A DNA stretch of 64,000 nt from Cephalotus follicularis (Eukaryota; Streptophyta; Magnoliopsida; Oxalidales; Cephalotaceae). Shown here in pieces: positions 53,062-63,436 of this stretch. A program made the translations under genes and the position numbers. Within the stretch, counting starts at the first letter, position 1. Each line of letters opens with the position of its first letter. The stretch is from positions 198,256-262,255 of the forward strand of contig BDDD01001480.1 in the NCBI GenBank assembly GCA_001972305.1. The letters run 5' to 3'. The notes under the pieces were generated by a model. It was not told the DNA's origin. It ran no database searches and was given only the letters and a program-made list of their open reading frames with translations.

Positions 53062-55817
53062 TGTCATACCCCGCTTCGGTAAACACACATAAAAGCGGTA
53101 AATGCAATTAACATTAAGATTCAGCTCATGCAAAAACCGTAAAATTTAAACCTTTCAAACAGGATATCATTTGCGGAAGCATTAAACTCATAAGCTGAAA
53201 AACATGTAACGTGCATCCCACACTGCACGCTACCCAATACATGTCTGTCATAGTTAAAAGCCCACACAACAGAGCGTGATCCATAATACATTATCCAGTA
53301 ACATCAAAAGTCTAGTAACTGGAAAAATACAGTACACAATACCTAAAGGGGACATAACCCCTGGTAAAAACATTATTAAAAACTTGTACTTCATCCATGC
53401 TGATTCCCAAGCCGGTCCGCTGCATCAATCTGTAAAGTAGGGGGTTAACCTTTGTCCTCACTCGGCTAAGTCATAAGAGTAATTTGGGATCAACATTACA
53501 TGCATGTCATGAAATGTATGCGTGGATGATGCAGTACAGTAAAAACAATTTCCTTTTGAACTCTATGTCAAACATCATTCAATTTCGGATCCTTTGATCT
53601 TAATGCGTTGACAGAAGGTAAATATGTGTACTTAGGGGAATCAGTAAGTTATAACTACTAACTAACAACAACAATAATCCAAATTAGAGGTTACCATCTC
53701 CATTTATACTTGAACCATTATCATATTCTATTTCAATTCTAAATTATCCACTTTGTTCATGTTAACAGAAGGTATATCTGACTAACGTCCTCCTAGTTAT
53801 AATATTATAACAGGTTTGGATGGTGACTTACCAGGAATTCAAGCTTTGAGGTCTCTTGTTCACTCTCTCTTGGAGTCTCCAACTTCAAGCATGCAACTCC
53901 AAAATTCTCCAGCAAGTTCCTCAATTCTCAGTGTTTGTAACTTTCTAATTCCACTCTAACCACTGATATAGGGTTAGGAAATCCTAGAATTCGTAAGACT
54001 ACCATTACTCCAACATTTTCTCCATTCTCTCTCTCACATGCCTTACTTCCTTCATTGTCATTTCTCATATGTTTTGCAGGTTGCAGGTCTGCAACTTGCA
54101 GAGGGAATAGAGGGCATGCAAGCACTCTAATCTGCATGCTCTGGCAGCTCCTGTCACGCATGACACCTGCCCTACATGCATACCCTTTCGTTTCAGTCGC
54201 ACAGGCATGCACAGACACCTGTTCTGTTCCGATCCAGTCGACTGCCTTCACTTGGCAGTCGACTGCCATACCACGCATTTAGACAGTCGACTGCCCCCCT
54301 GTGGCAGTCGGCTGTCAATGGTTGTTTTAGGGTTTCTTAAGTTTGATACTTTACCAAAATTACATCTCCATTCATTCCAAGCATTTACCAATCAAAAAAT
54401 TATTATAATTGGACATTAAATTCAAATGAGTGCACATTTTATTAATCATTATTACAATGTACACGAATTGAATTTGCGGTTATTACAGTCTATTTGGCAG
54501 TTGGCTATTATCCTTCAACAGTCGACTGTAACTGCACAACCATTCATAGCATCGTTCAGATAACACATTCTCGCCACTTTCTGGGCAGGACAACGCTTGA
54601 GCAGTCAACTGTTTTCCCTTGACAGTCGACTGTTTCCGTTGAGTAGTCGACTGTCTTCCTTCGATAGTCGACTGCTCAGCGAACCAGCAATATGCAATTC
54701 ATTCTATCTACTCAAACAGATCATTGCAGGCTATACGTTCATATTCATAAAATAGAATATCAGTACTAGTTATGATGTTGTCCATATAATACCACATTTA
54801 ACATGCAATTCATCAAGCAAATCAATACCATGATTAAACTCAACATGCATGTACATAACCTCGTTTAATTCTCAACAGTGAGCATGGCAAACGAAAACAG
54901 CAGTAACCATGTCATAAAAGTTGAAAACCATAGTTCATACAACCAGGCATTCAATCACAGGACATCCAGTAACTTTGAGATCAAATATACAATTATAAGT
55001 TCCCCTACCTTTTGATTCCAAGTTAGGAATCTGTAAGTCCACCTCTTTTAGTACGAACCACAGCTTCTCCAAGCTTCCCAGGTTCGGTTTGCAAGTCCAG
55101 GTTCGAGCTCCAAGTCCCAGTTCCTTTGCTTCAACAGTGAAGGTAAAGTTCTCTCTCTTTCCTCTCACAAAACCTCTCATATTTCCTTTTCTCAACACTG
55201 TTTTCTTCCCTTCTAAAATCACAGTTCCTCTCAGGTTTCAATAGCTTGGCAGAATGGGGTCAAGAGAAGCTTTAAACAGCTGAAAAGCTCTCCCTCCTTT
55301 ATCAACTCAAATTGCGTGCCCATGTGCCATTTCCTTCACCCTTTGGTAACTCCTAAGCACCAACTGTCAAAAACTGCCTTATATTCGGTCTGGACAGCAT
55401 GCAGGTGTTGTCTCTGTTCCCTGCATGAGCCGCATGACCCCCAGGTGTCGCCCCATTTCTTTCTCGTCAGCTGCTGCATGTGATCACTTCACATGTTTGC
55501 TGACAGAGTGTCGTCCAGTCGGCTGGAAACTCGAGGCCATCTAGTCGACTATTTCCACAACCAGTTGGCTGTCCTAGTATAACCATCCAGTCGGCTGTCC
55601 CTACAAAACAGTCGGCTATTTGGGCATATTTCTTCCGAAACTCAACCCGTCATTTCAGGTGATATACCTCAACGTCCCTTAACATTACATAACTCAACAA
55701 CATTATGTAAAAGGAAAACGTCCTCAAAGTCAGGAATTTCATTATTCTCATTAATTCCATGATAAGGTTACATCAGAAATTAAATTATTACAATGCATGA
55801 AATTCTCAGGTGTTACA
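53062..55817 (-). mobile_element. Solo LTR 3 (Tekay/Del-like, 2756 bp) in Tat2 3' LTR
   Basis: Minus-strand ends TGTAACACCTGAGAATTTC and GGGGTATGACA; perfect CATAA duplication at 53057-53061 and 55818-55822. No coding sequence. It carries clusters of CAGTCGACTG-type motifs at 54236-54306, 54499-54520, 54603-54666 and 55517-55610, spaced mostly 21 bp. A conserved island (GGGGGTTAACC..TCCTCACTCGGC) lies near 53440-53465. Confidence 0.92.
54603..54675. repeat. 21-bp phased CAGTCGACTG array in solo LTR 3
   Basis: The AGTC cores start at 54603, 54624, 54645 and 54666, exactly 21 bp apart. Cores read AGTCAACTG, AGTCGACTG, AGTCGACTG and AGTCGACTG, while the intervening bases differ. Confidence 0.9.
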
Positions 55818-56233
55818 CATAACGCCCAGGATCGTGGTGATAATGGGGAATTAACTCCTCCAATCAAAGATGAGGAAACGATCGAGAATTCCAGTCGTTT
55901 CCAAGGGACCAATAACCTCCTCCATGATGATGAGCAGGTCAGGGATAGTTACACCCAGGTAAAGCTATAAATACCCCCAAAAAAGACTATGGGGTGGTCG
56001 AACAACTTACCATACACTCGATTTATCTTCTCTGCTATCAACTGACTTAAGCATCGGAGTGTCCCCGGGAGTAAAACCTTCTGAACTTTTGATAGTTTGC
56101 TTGTTTTGTGTGCAGGGAATACCAGAGAACCAAGATACAATACATTCTTCGGATCAACCTACGCTTTTCCCGACAAATTAAACCTCCACACGTGGAGGAC
56201 TATTGTGAAGTTAATTTTTGCATCAACATTTAT

Positions 56234-56571
56234 ATTTCTTATTAATTAAAATATTACAATCATCAATGATAAAACAATGTATCGATAAAAGAATGTTTGA
56301 CTACGAAAAAAATATTAGAGAATTTATTAATAAAAAATTAAAAACACCAAAAAAGTATATTATGAAAGTTGTGTCTCTCTCTCCCTTGTTAAAGGCGAAA
56401 AAAGGAGAAGAACTCTAAAATAAATAAAAAGTTAAAAAAGAAATAAACGTACGTATGATTATAGGAATATCAATTGTCAATTGAAAATTAATATGAGAAT
56501 AAAACTGTCTAAACTAAAAATTTTACCCAGTTGTCTCTAATTTGGTTTTTGGACAACAGTTTTGAGCTATT
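56234..56571. other. AT-rich intergenic stretch
   Basis: Very A-rich DNA right of Tat2 with no gene or element recognised. Confidence 0.5.
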
Positions 56572-57318
56572 TGATGGGAACAACTTAAAACGCAGCGGAA
56601 GAAAAACAATCAATTCAGACTTTAGGGGTTAGGGCCGATTAATTTTAAATTTCATCCAATTGAATAATCCACAAGCAATGGGATGCCCTAATCAAAATCC
56701 AAATTGTCCCAATAAATGTCCAAGGAACCCTAATTAACATTCAATCAAATCGAACATCAAAACCAAGCATTGGGAAAAATCGGGTTGAAACATTAGGGTT
56801 GCCATAAACCCTAGAAATGGACACTAACATTCCGCTCACAAGGAAACACACAAACCCTAGCCAATAGTCCAAGCTACCCAAGCCCAAACATCCCTAACCC
56901 TAAGGGATGGCAAGGAATCCACCAAATAGACATGGGGGTTCGGCTAGGGTTCACCAACCCTAGCTACAACCCGCTGCCATGTGCCACAAAGGAAGAGGAA
57001 AGAGATGATTACCAATAGGTGATACCTCATTCCTTCAAGTCTAGCTCCCTCTACACTTTAATCCCAAGAACACGAAGGATCTCCAAGCTCCTCTTTAAGC
57101 CACATATAAGGAAGATCAAATGTTGGAGGCTAAGTGTTTAACCTATGCTAAAAGCACTCTAGGTAAAGATAAGACGTAGTGTACTAGTTATCTCCACCTA
57201 TAAAGAGCTTTGATGGGTGAAAGGAAGGTTGAAAATGACGTTTCTTCAAACCAGACGTTTTTGGCGTCGACGCCTAGCGTAGGATGAAACAAAATGAAGA
57301 GATAGAGCACACCGGCTG

Positions 57319-57365
<47 letters not shown>

Positions 57366-57877
57366 TGTAAAGTGTGTTGAGACATGTGACCTCTTGTCAT
57401 TTTGTCATTAAAGAAACCATTCTTTAATGCTATTTTGTCCTCTTGCATTTAATTTTCAAGTACAACTCTCTAGCTTCTTGAACACACCTCTCTTTTCCCA
57501 CCAACTTCTCTTAAGTTGACGCATGCCATGTGTCAGCCCAGAATGGCGTCAACGCCATGTGTCTCTTCTTATCAAGGCGTCGACACCAACGATAAGATGA
57601 AATAGGCTATCTCATCCCGTCAAGACGTCAACGCATGCACTCCATTGCGTCAACGTGTAAGTCACTGGTTTACGTAGCGTCAACGCATGCTCTTCATGGC
57701 GTTAACGCCCAGGGACTTAAGAAGACATGGCGTCGACGCATGCTCTTCATGGCGTCGATACCCAAAACATAGGATGATACAATCTCTTCTATTTTCAAAA
57801 CCCTTCGCATAGAATATTTAATCGTGGCATTGCATAGACCTATATTCATCAAATGAAATACTCACTAGCAAAGTAAC
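56572..57877 (-). repeat. Possible LTR or LTR fragment with GCGTCGACGC motifs
   Basis: Starts TGATGGGAACAACTT and has CAGCGGAAG near 56590, as the other minus-oriented LTRs have GCGGAAG about 100 bp in. Motifs GCGTCAACGC or GCGTCGACGC recur, often as pairs 22 bp apart (57628/57650, 57680/57702, 57733/57755). A (GA)n run lies at 57322-57362. The right end at the 57878 LTR has no matching terminus, so identity is tentative. Confidence 0.4.
57322..57362. repeat. (GA)n microsatellite
   Basis: About 20 uninterrupted GA units. Confidence 0.95.
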
Positions 57878-59019
57878 TATAACGACCCGAATTTTCATCA
57901 AAGATATTAATTATGGAAAGATGATTTGCTATTGTGTAATTAGCAAATAATTCAAGGGACCCGTAGTATGACCCTACGCTCGGGGGGTTTGCGGGTTCCG
58001 CTCCCCGGTGAGCGGACGGGGGGTCCCACTGCACGAACAGCGGGCAGGGGCTCAGGGGCAGCGCCCCCGGAAGAAAATTGAAATTGGTTATTGCTTTGGA
58101 CTGGAAATTCTGGCTTAAGCGCCGATGGTTCCAGGTAAAGAGTCAACGCTTTGGATGCAACCGACGACGCTCCAAATGTAAGCATCGACGCTTCGAGATC
58201 AAGTGTTGAGGTTGACCTGGAGGAGACTTAAAGTGGTGACGCTTTGTAGAAAAGCGTCAGCGCTTTAGTCGGGAAATAAGTTGAAGAACTCAGTACAAGC
58301 CTGTCACACCCCGTTCCCATAACAACAATAAAAGGGGTGGCAATCAACATATAAATCTGGCTTATGCAATTTACCATAAATTTAAAACTTTCCATATCCA
58401 TTAACAACTTGCGGAAGCATTCAAAAATAAGCCGAATTAAAACGTAACATGCATCCCATACTACATGCCACAACAATAAACATCATCAAAGTTAACTGCC
58501 CACGAACGGAGCGTGAACAATATACATCAATACATCGATTCATTTATTACAATGATCCATAAACATTCCTCAAAAGTAAACAACATAAAACTTCACTTTG
58601 CTCCTCGGAGCCCAACGGTAACCAACGGCTGCATCAACCTGAAACACACTGAAGTTGTAGGGGGGTTAGCCTTTGTCCTCACTCGGCAAAGCCATAAAAG
58701 CGATCCAGGGTCAAGGATAAAACATGTCATGACATGAATACACAATGATGCAGTACATACTATATCTTGATGCGTATATATAAACATATATACATATGCC
58801 ACAACCACAAGGTCACAGCCCACGATGTCACCAGAGCACATCAACACACTACACGGTTCACAATATCACGACAACACAAGTAGTCAACTATGTCTCAAGT
58901 CTCTAAGGACCCATCACTCCACAATAACGACCAGTCACGTCCCACAGGAGAACACTATACTCAATCAGGCATGTCATAGCAGACAATCAATACATTCAAT
59001 GCAAACAATTGTTCCCGTC

Positions 59020-59225
59020 ACTGGCACGACAGCGAGTAACAACACTCAGAACACACTACGATACAAGCACGGCAGTAAGTACCAACACTTCCCCGCTAAC
59101 GGCAACACTCACGATACTAGCACGGCGGCTAAGTACCAACATTACCCCGCTGGCGGCAACACTCAATCACAATCAATACAATAACATCCACGTTACTAGC
59201 ACGACGGCTAAGTAACAACAACCAG
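59020..59225. repeat. Degenerate 53-bp tandem repeat in solo LTR 4
   Basis: Units contain TAGCACGGCGGCTAAGTACC and CCCCGCTGGCGGCAACACTC. Clear copies start at about 59059 and 59112, with partial ones near 59020 and 59190. Confidence 0.75.
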
Positions 59226-59961
59226 GACACAATATCAGTACACTCATAGCAATAGCATAGTTCAATCACAGCACACACAATACCACTCAAGTAATTTATA
59301 AAATAAATACTAGATCAAAACCTCTCGTTCAAAACATTGCAGTTCGTTTCCAAAACGTTTAAAAGTATAAATACTTACAACATATATATATTTGTCAAAA
59401 TATATATATAACACTCCATTTCCCAAGTAAATTATGCTTCATAAAATACTTGCAACAATACGTTTCCCTTTAAAAATTTCAAGTAATTTATAGATATAAA
59501 TACTTGCAACATATATATTTGTCAAAATATATATAATAATCCTTTTCCCGAAAACTCAAGTATCAAAGGTACTTGGAAACATACGCTTTCCGTAAAACCC
59601 GGTTATTTGAACTACATTCAAAAACTTCAAAAATACGTATTTCATATAACAGTTTCGCAATCCATTGAAAGCCACTTTCGCAATCCTTTTGGAAAACATA
59701 CTTTTCCATACAAATGATTTTAATAACCATTCAATTAACCAAACACATTTTCACAAGGTTTTGGAAGCCATTTTCACAATCTTTAGAGAATATATATATT
59801 TCTCAAAACGTACATTTCGCATAAAGTGATGATTTATATAAATCATGTTTGCACTTCCAAAAGGGGTAAAATGCTTCACAATCATCAATAACCAATTCGA
59901 AATACAGTTTATCATGGCACAAGATGCACACATATGCTCACAATGCAAAACAGCCCCAAAA

Positions 59962-60158
59962 AGTCGGCTGTCTCTCACTGGCAGTCGGCTGTTTTCCTTC
60001 AACAGTCGGCTGCCTCCCACTTGGCAGTCGACTGCCCTTAACCAAAAGTCGGCTGCCCTCCTTGGCAGTCGGCTGTCCTCAACAAATAGTCGGATGCCCT
60101 CATTGGCAGTCGGCTGTCCCTAACCCAGAAGTCGGCAGCCCTCCTTGGCAGTAGGCTG
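59962..60158. repeat. Ten-copy 21-bp phased AGTCGGCTG array
   Basis: Motif starts at 59962, 59983, 60004, 60026, 60047, 60067, 60088, 60108, 60130 and 60150, giving spacings of 20-22 bp. The nine-base core is kept far better than the bases between, which are mostly pyrimidine-rich (CCTC, TTGGC). Confidence 0.92.
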
Positions 60159-60233
60159 ATCCATACACATTCCTTTGTCACCACTTGTCCCAGCATGCCA
60201 CCTCAGCAAGCCCGGGTAGAGTGACACGTGGAC

Positions 60234-60476
60234 AGTCGGCTGTTACACAAAAAAGTAGGCTGCACCACCCACAGTCGACTGCCTTCCTCTGGCAGCAGGA
60301 TACACAATCAACAAGAGGCAACCTGCAACACCAGGCACGAACAGTCGGCTGACTCCAATGCACAGTCGGCTGTTCTCTATGGGTAGTCGACAGTTCCTCA
60401 CGAACAGTCGACTGCTGGCCTTGGACAGTCGGCTGTCCTCCCTGGACAGTCGACTGCCCCTACGGGCAGTGCCCAA
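60234..60476. repeat. Second 21-bp phased AGTCGGCTG array
   Basis: Motif starts at 60234, 60254, 60273, 60294, then after a gap 60343, 60364, 60385, 60406, 60427, 60448 and 60468. Five successive spacings are exactly 21 bp. Cores alternate AGTCGGCTG and AGTCGACTG. Confidence 0.92.
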
Positions 60477-61862
60477 AAACAACAAAAATCACACATACTC
60501 AATCCACTTTAAACCAATCAAACCACAAAGCACTATCACCAAAACACCCATTCATGCTTTTATCACAATATAACACATGAATTTCACTCATGAACATCAT
60601 TATAAATAACTTTAAATCATAAATATAGCTTTACCCTACCTTAGAACTCCAAGTTAGGAGGTGCAATCCACCTCTTTAAGTCCCAGATCCGAGGTCCTTG
60701 CACTCCAGAATTCGTCCAACAGCCTCCACTGGTCCGGTTCCTCCACTGCACAAGCCTCCAAGTCCACGGTTCAACACAAAGCTCCATATATGCACAACAC
60801 ACACAACTTCACTCCACTTTCTCCACTCTCAAACACTCTTGAATCCACTGAGAAAGATGGGGATTTGAGAAGGGAAACTTGTGTTTTTAAGAGAGGAACC
60901 CGGCCCCTCTCTCTGTCATCTGCCCAAATAAGCCAAAACCCCCACTTTTATCAATTCGAGGCTGACAGCACGTGGGCTGTCTGGCGCCTAGCAGTCGGCT
61001 GCCATGACTTGGAAGTCGAATTTTTCTGCCGACACCCTCACCAGCCGGCTGCTTCCTCACAGCAGCTGGCTGTTGCCTTCTCCAGGGGAGTCCAGTCGGC
61101 TGCCTCCCTGTGGCAGTCGGCTACCCCCTGTACAAAAAAACACTAACACCCTTTCTCTTGCAACTTCCAACACACAAAAGGGGAAAAACACAATTCTTAT
61201 TAAATGAACGTGTAAAATTACATTAGAAATGCAACATTACATCTTTACGAAAACCCAGGGCGTTACAAAGCCCGTGACCGGCGACGCTTAGTGATAAAGA
61301 GTCGACGCTTTGCCCTGTGTCAGGTGCAGAATTCTAGCTTTTTGTCCCGTTTAGAAGGATTTAAATGGATCGAGGGACACGTGTCAAGCAAGGGAAGGAA
61401 GACTTATGATATTTTGATGGAAGAAGGATAGGTGTCATTAATTGGATGGATGGAATTCCATCACATAGGCAACTAGGAGGCAAACTCACTACTGTTTTAT
61501 ATTCTATATCCGTACTGAGGTTTGCTCAGCCGCGTTTTTGTTTCCATGCGGCAGGTTATCAGGAGCAAAGGGGCGATGTGTGATGAGAGTGACTCCTATG
61601 TGTCTGAGGATCGTCTAGTGGCTGATCCCTTTTTGCTATGTGGTCGTAGTAGAACCAGTTAAAATGAACTTATGTTAATTTCGTTCTATAACATTTGGAT
61701 TATGTTTTATGTTTAAGGTTTCCGATATGATCAGTTTTTATATGTTTTGGTTATGCTTTAAACCATCACGTTTTTAATAAAGATGAACGTTTAAAATTGA
61801 TAAGCTATGTTTAGTTCAGTTATATGCACCTGTGACGACTCCCACGTCTCGGGGGTGTTACA

Positions 61863-62090
61863 ATCAGCATGCACTCGAAAATCGGATTCTGAATCCAGGT
61901 TCTCCTGAATTCGTTGCAGCTCCGGATCGTGTGGTTTTGCATCCCTGATGTGATCCAGTAACACAGGCTGTACTCGCATGTCGGCCACAAAGATCCCCGG
62001 TGACTGATTGAACGGAGACCATTCTTGGAAGTCTTCTAGCATCTTCCATTGCGACACCATCGCACTGGCAACCATAGCCTTACGGCTCAA
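61863..62090 (-). pseudogene. Chromovirus integrase N-terminal part, truncated
   Basis: Follows RNase H in frame: LSRKAMVASAMVSQWKMLED, SPGIFVADMRVQPVLLDHIR and DPELQRIQENLDSESDFRVH, the start of Tekay/Del integrase before its zinc domain. It stops abruptly at the 61862 LTR end. The rest of integrase and the chromodomain are absent from the window. Confidence 0.85.
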
Positions 62091-62471
62091 GGCATCAGCG
62101 ACTACATTCGCTTTCCCCAGGTGGTACTGAACACTGCAATCTTAATCATTAAAGAATTCTACCCACCCGCGTTGTCTCATGTTCTATGTGTCCTGACAAA
62201 ACAGGTACCTCAAACTCATATGATCGGTAAAGATCTCAAATTGCGCCCCATAAAGATAGTGCCTCCTCTTCTGAAGGGCAAAGATAATAGCTGCAAGCTC
62301 AAGGTCATGAGTCGGGTAGTTTTCTTCATACGGCTTTAGCTTCCTCGAGGCAAATGCAATCACTCTGCCTCGCTGCATCAGTACACAACCCAAACCCTTA
62401 CCTGATGCATCACTGTAGACCGCGAAGCCCTCATTACCATCAGGTAATGCCAAGACAGGAGCGAAAACCAA
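62091..62471 (-). pseudogene. Chromovirus RNase H
   Basis: Reads [60 protein letters not shown] and [14 protein letters not shown], then stops at about 62184 and 62153 with NMRQRGWVEFF and YHLGKANVVADALSRK between. The D, E and D positions are present. A small deletion with frameshift near 62500 separates it from RT. Confidence 0.9.
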
Positions 62472-62479
62472 TCGATCCT

Positions 62480-63436
62480 TTAGTTCACAGAAACTAGCCT
62501 CACAGTCTTCGTGGTCAGTCTGGTCAAGGGCTCGGCTATCCTTGAAAAGTTCTGGATAAACCTTCTGTAATACCCTGCCAATCCAAGGAAACTGCGCACC
62601 TCCGTCACATTCTTTGGTTGTGGCCAGTCTCGTACTACTTCAGTCTTTGACGGATCCACCGTCAAGCCTTCCCCAGATACGATGTGACCGAGAAAGATCA
62701 CATGATCAAGCCAGAACTCACACTTGCTGAACTTGGCGTACAACCGATGTTCTCTGAGAACTTGCAAAACTAGCCTCTGATGGTGAGCGTGTTCCTCCTC
62801 ACTCCGTGAATATACCAGTATGTCATCGATAAATACTACAACAAACTGGTACAGGTATGGTCGGAATACGTCATTCATCAATGACATAAAAGCTGCCGGT
62901 GAATTGGTAACACCGAACGGCATCACCAAGAACTTGTAATGACCATACCGTGTTCGGAAGGCAGTATTCTCAATGTCTCCTTCCCTTACTCTCAGTTGGT
63001 GATATCCTGACCTCAAGTCGAGCTTGGAAAACACCCTTGATCCTTGCAACTGGTCAAACAACTCTTCAATGTGGGGTAAAGGATATTTGTTCTTTATAGT
63101 TGCCTTGTTCAGCATTCTGTAGTCGATGCAGAGTCTCATCGACCCATCCTTCTTCTTGACAAAAAGTACAGGCGCACCCCACGGAGAAACACTAGGTCGA
63201 ATAAAACCCTTATCGATCAGATCTTGCAACTGTAATTTTAGTTCCCTCAATTCTGCAGGGGCCATCCTATATGGTGCTTTAGAAATAGGAGCTGTACCTG
63301 GTATAAGATCGATAACAAACTCCATATTTCTCTTCAGTGGCAAAGATCCCAAGTCATCAGGAAACACATCTGGAAATTCACACACAACTGGAATTTCCTC
63401 CAAGCTCAAGCCTTTCTCTTTCCTTCGATCAATCAC
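62480..63436 (-). pseudogene. Tekay/Del-like chromovirus reverse transcriptase
   Basis: A 318-codon frame without stops: [115 protein letters not shown] and the catalytic [12 protein letters not shown]. The sequence style is that of plant Tekay/Del chromoviruses, which have long LTRs of 2-4 kb. The solo LTRs nearby may belong to this lineage, but that link is inference. Confidence 0.93.

Larger units (their letters stand above)
50054..56228 (+). mobile_element. Tat2: Tat-lineage gypsy element, pol deleted, 0.77 kb upstream of LCV
   Basis: The outer ends carry a perfect TTTAT target duplication (50049-50053 and 56229-56233). 5' LTR 50054-50531, primer site 50534-50550, and broken gag to 51446. 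Then a truncated Tekay/Del-like LTR starts (51447 to about 53004), and the sequence jumps into the 3' LTR (about 53005-53061 plus 55823-56228), which is split by solo LTR 3. All of protease, RT, RNase H and integrase are missing. Loss must have happened inside an already inserted element. Confidence 0.88.
53005..56228 (+). repeat. Tat2 3' LTR, split by solo LTR 3
   Basis: 53005-53061 and 55823-56228 together match 50065-50531, including CACGTGTCA, the TATAAATA box (55967-55974) and ACACGTGGAGGAC. The first roughly 11 bases of the LTR are lost at the deletion junction. Confidence 0.88.
58302..61267 (-). mobile_element. Solo LTR 4 (Tekay/Del-like, 2966 bp)
   Basis: Minus-strand ends TGTAACGCCCTGGGTTTTCG and GGGGTGTGACA; perfect AAGCC duplication at 58297-58301 and 61268-61272. 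No coding sequence. It contains three arrays of AGTCGGCTG motifs with 20-22 bp spacing (59962-60158, 60234-60476, 60993-61123), a degenerate tandem repeat of about 53 bp (59020-59225), and a TATA-rich stretch (58770-58800). Confidence 0.92.
57878..61862 (+). repeat. Tekay/Del-like LTR (about 1.0 kb without insert), split by solo LTR 4
   Basis: Begins TATAACGACCCGAATTTTC (TG changed to TA) and ends CGGGGGTGTTACA, as solo LTR 2 does. Motifs AAGCGTCAGCGCTT and AGCATCGACGCTT lie at 58140-58265, and GTCGACGCTTTG at 61302. A GC-rich island occurs at 57985-58070. Flanks GTAAC and ATCAG do not match, and the integrase on the right does not resume on the left, so the locus has been rearranged. Confidence 0.65.

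Noticed and set aside
57985-58070. GC-rich island as a CpG-island promoter or rRNA fragment
   Set aside because: Short, inside an LTR, and I see no rRNA similarity or gene start.
59962-60476. CRISPR-like array (short repeats at regular spacing)
   Set aside because: Repeats are only about 9 bp with 12 bp between, not 25-35 bp with unique spacers. The context is a plant LTR without cas genes.
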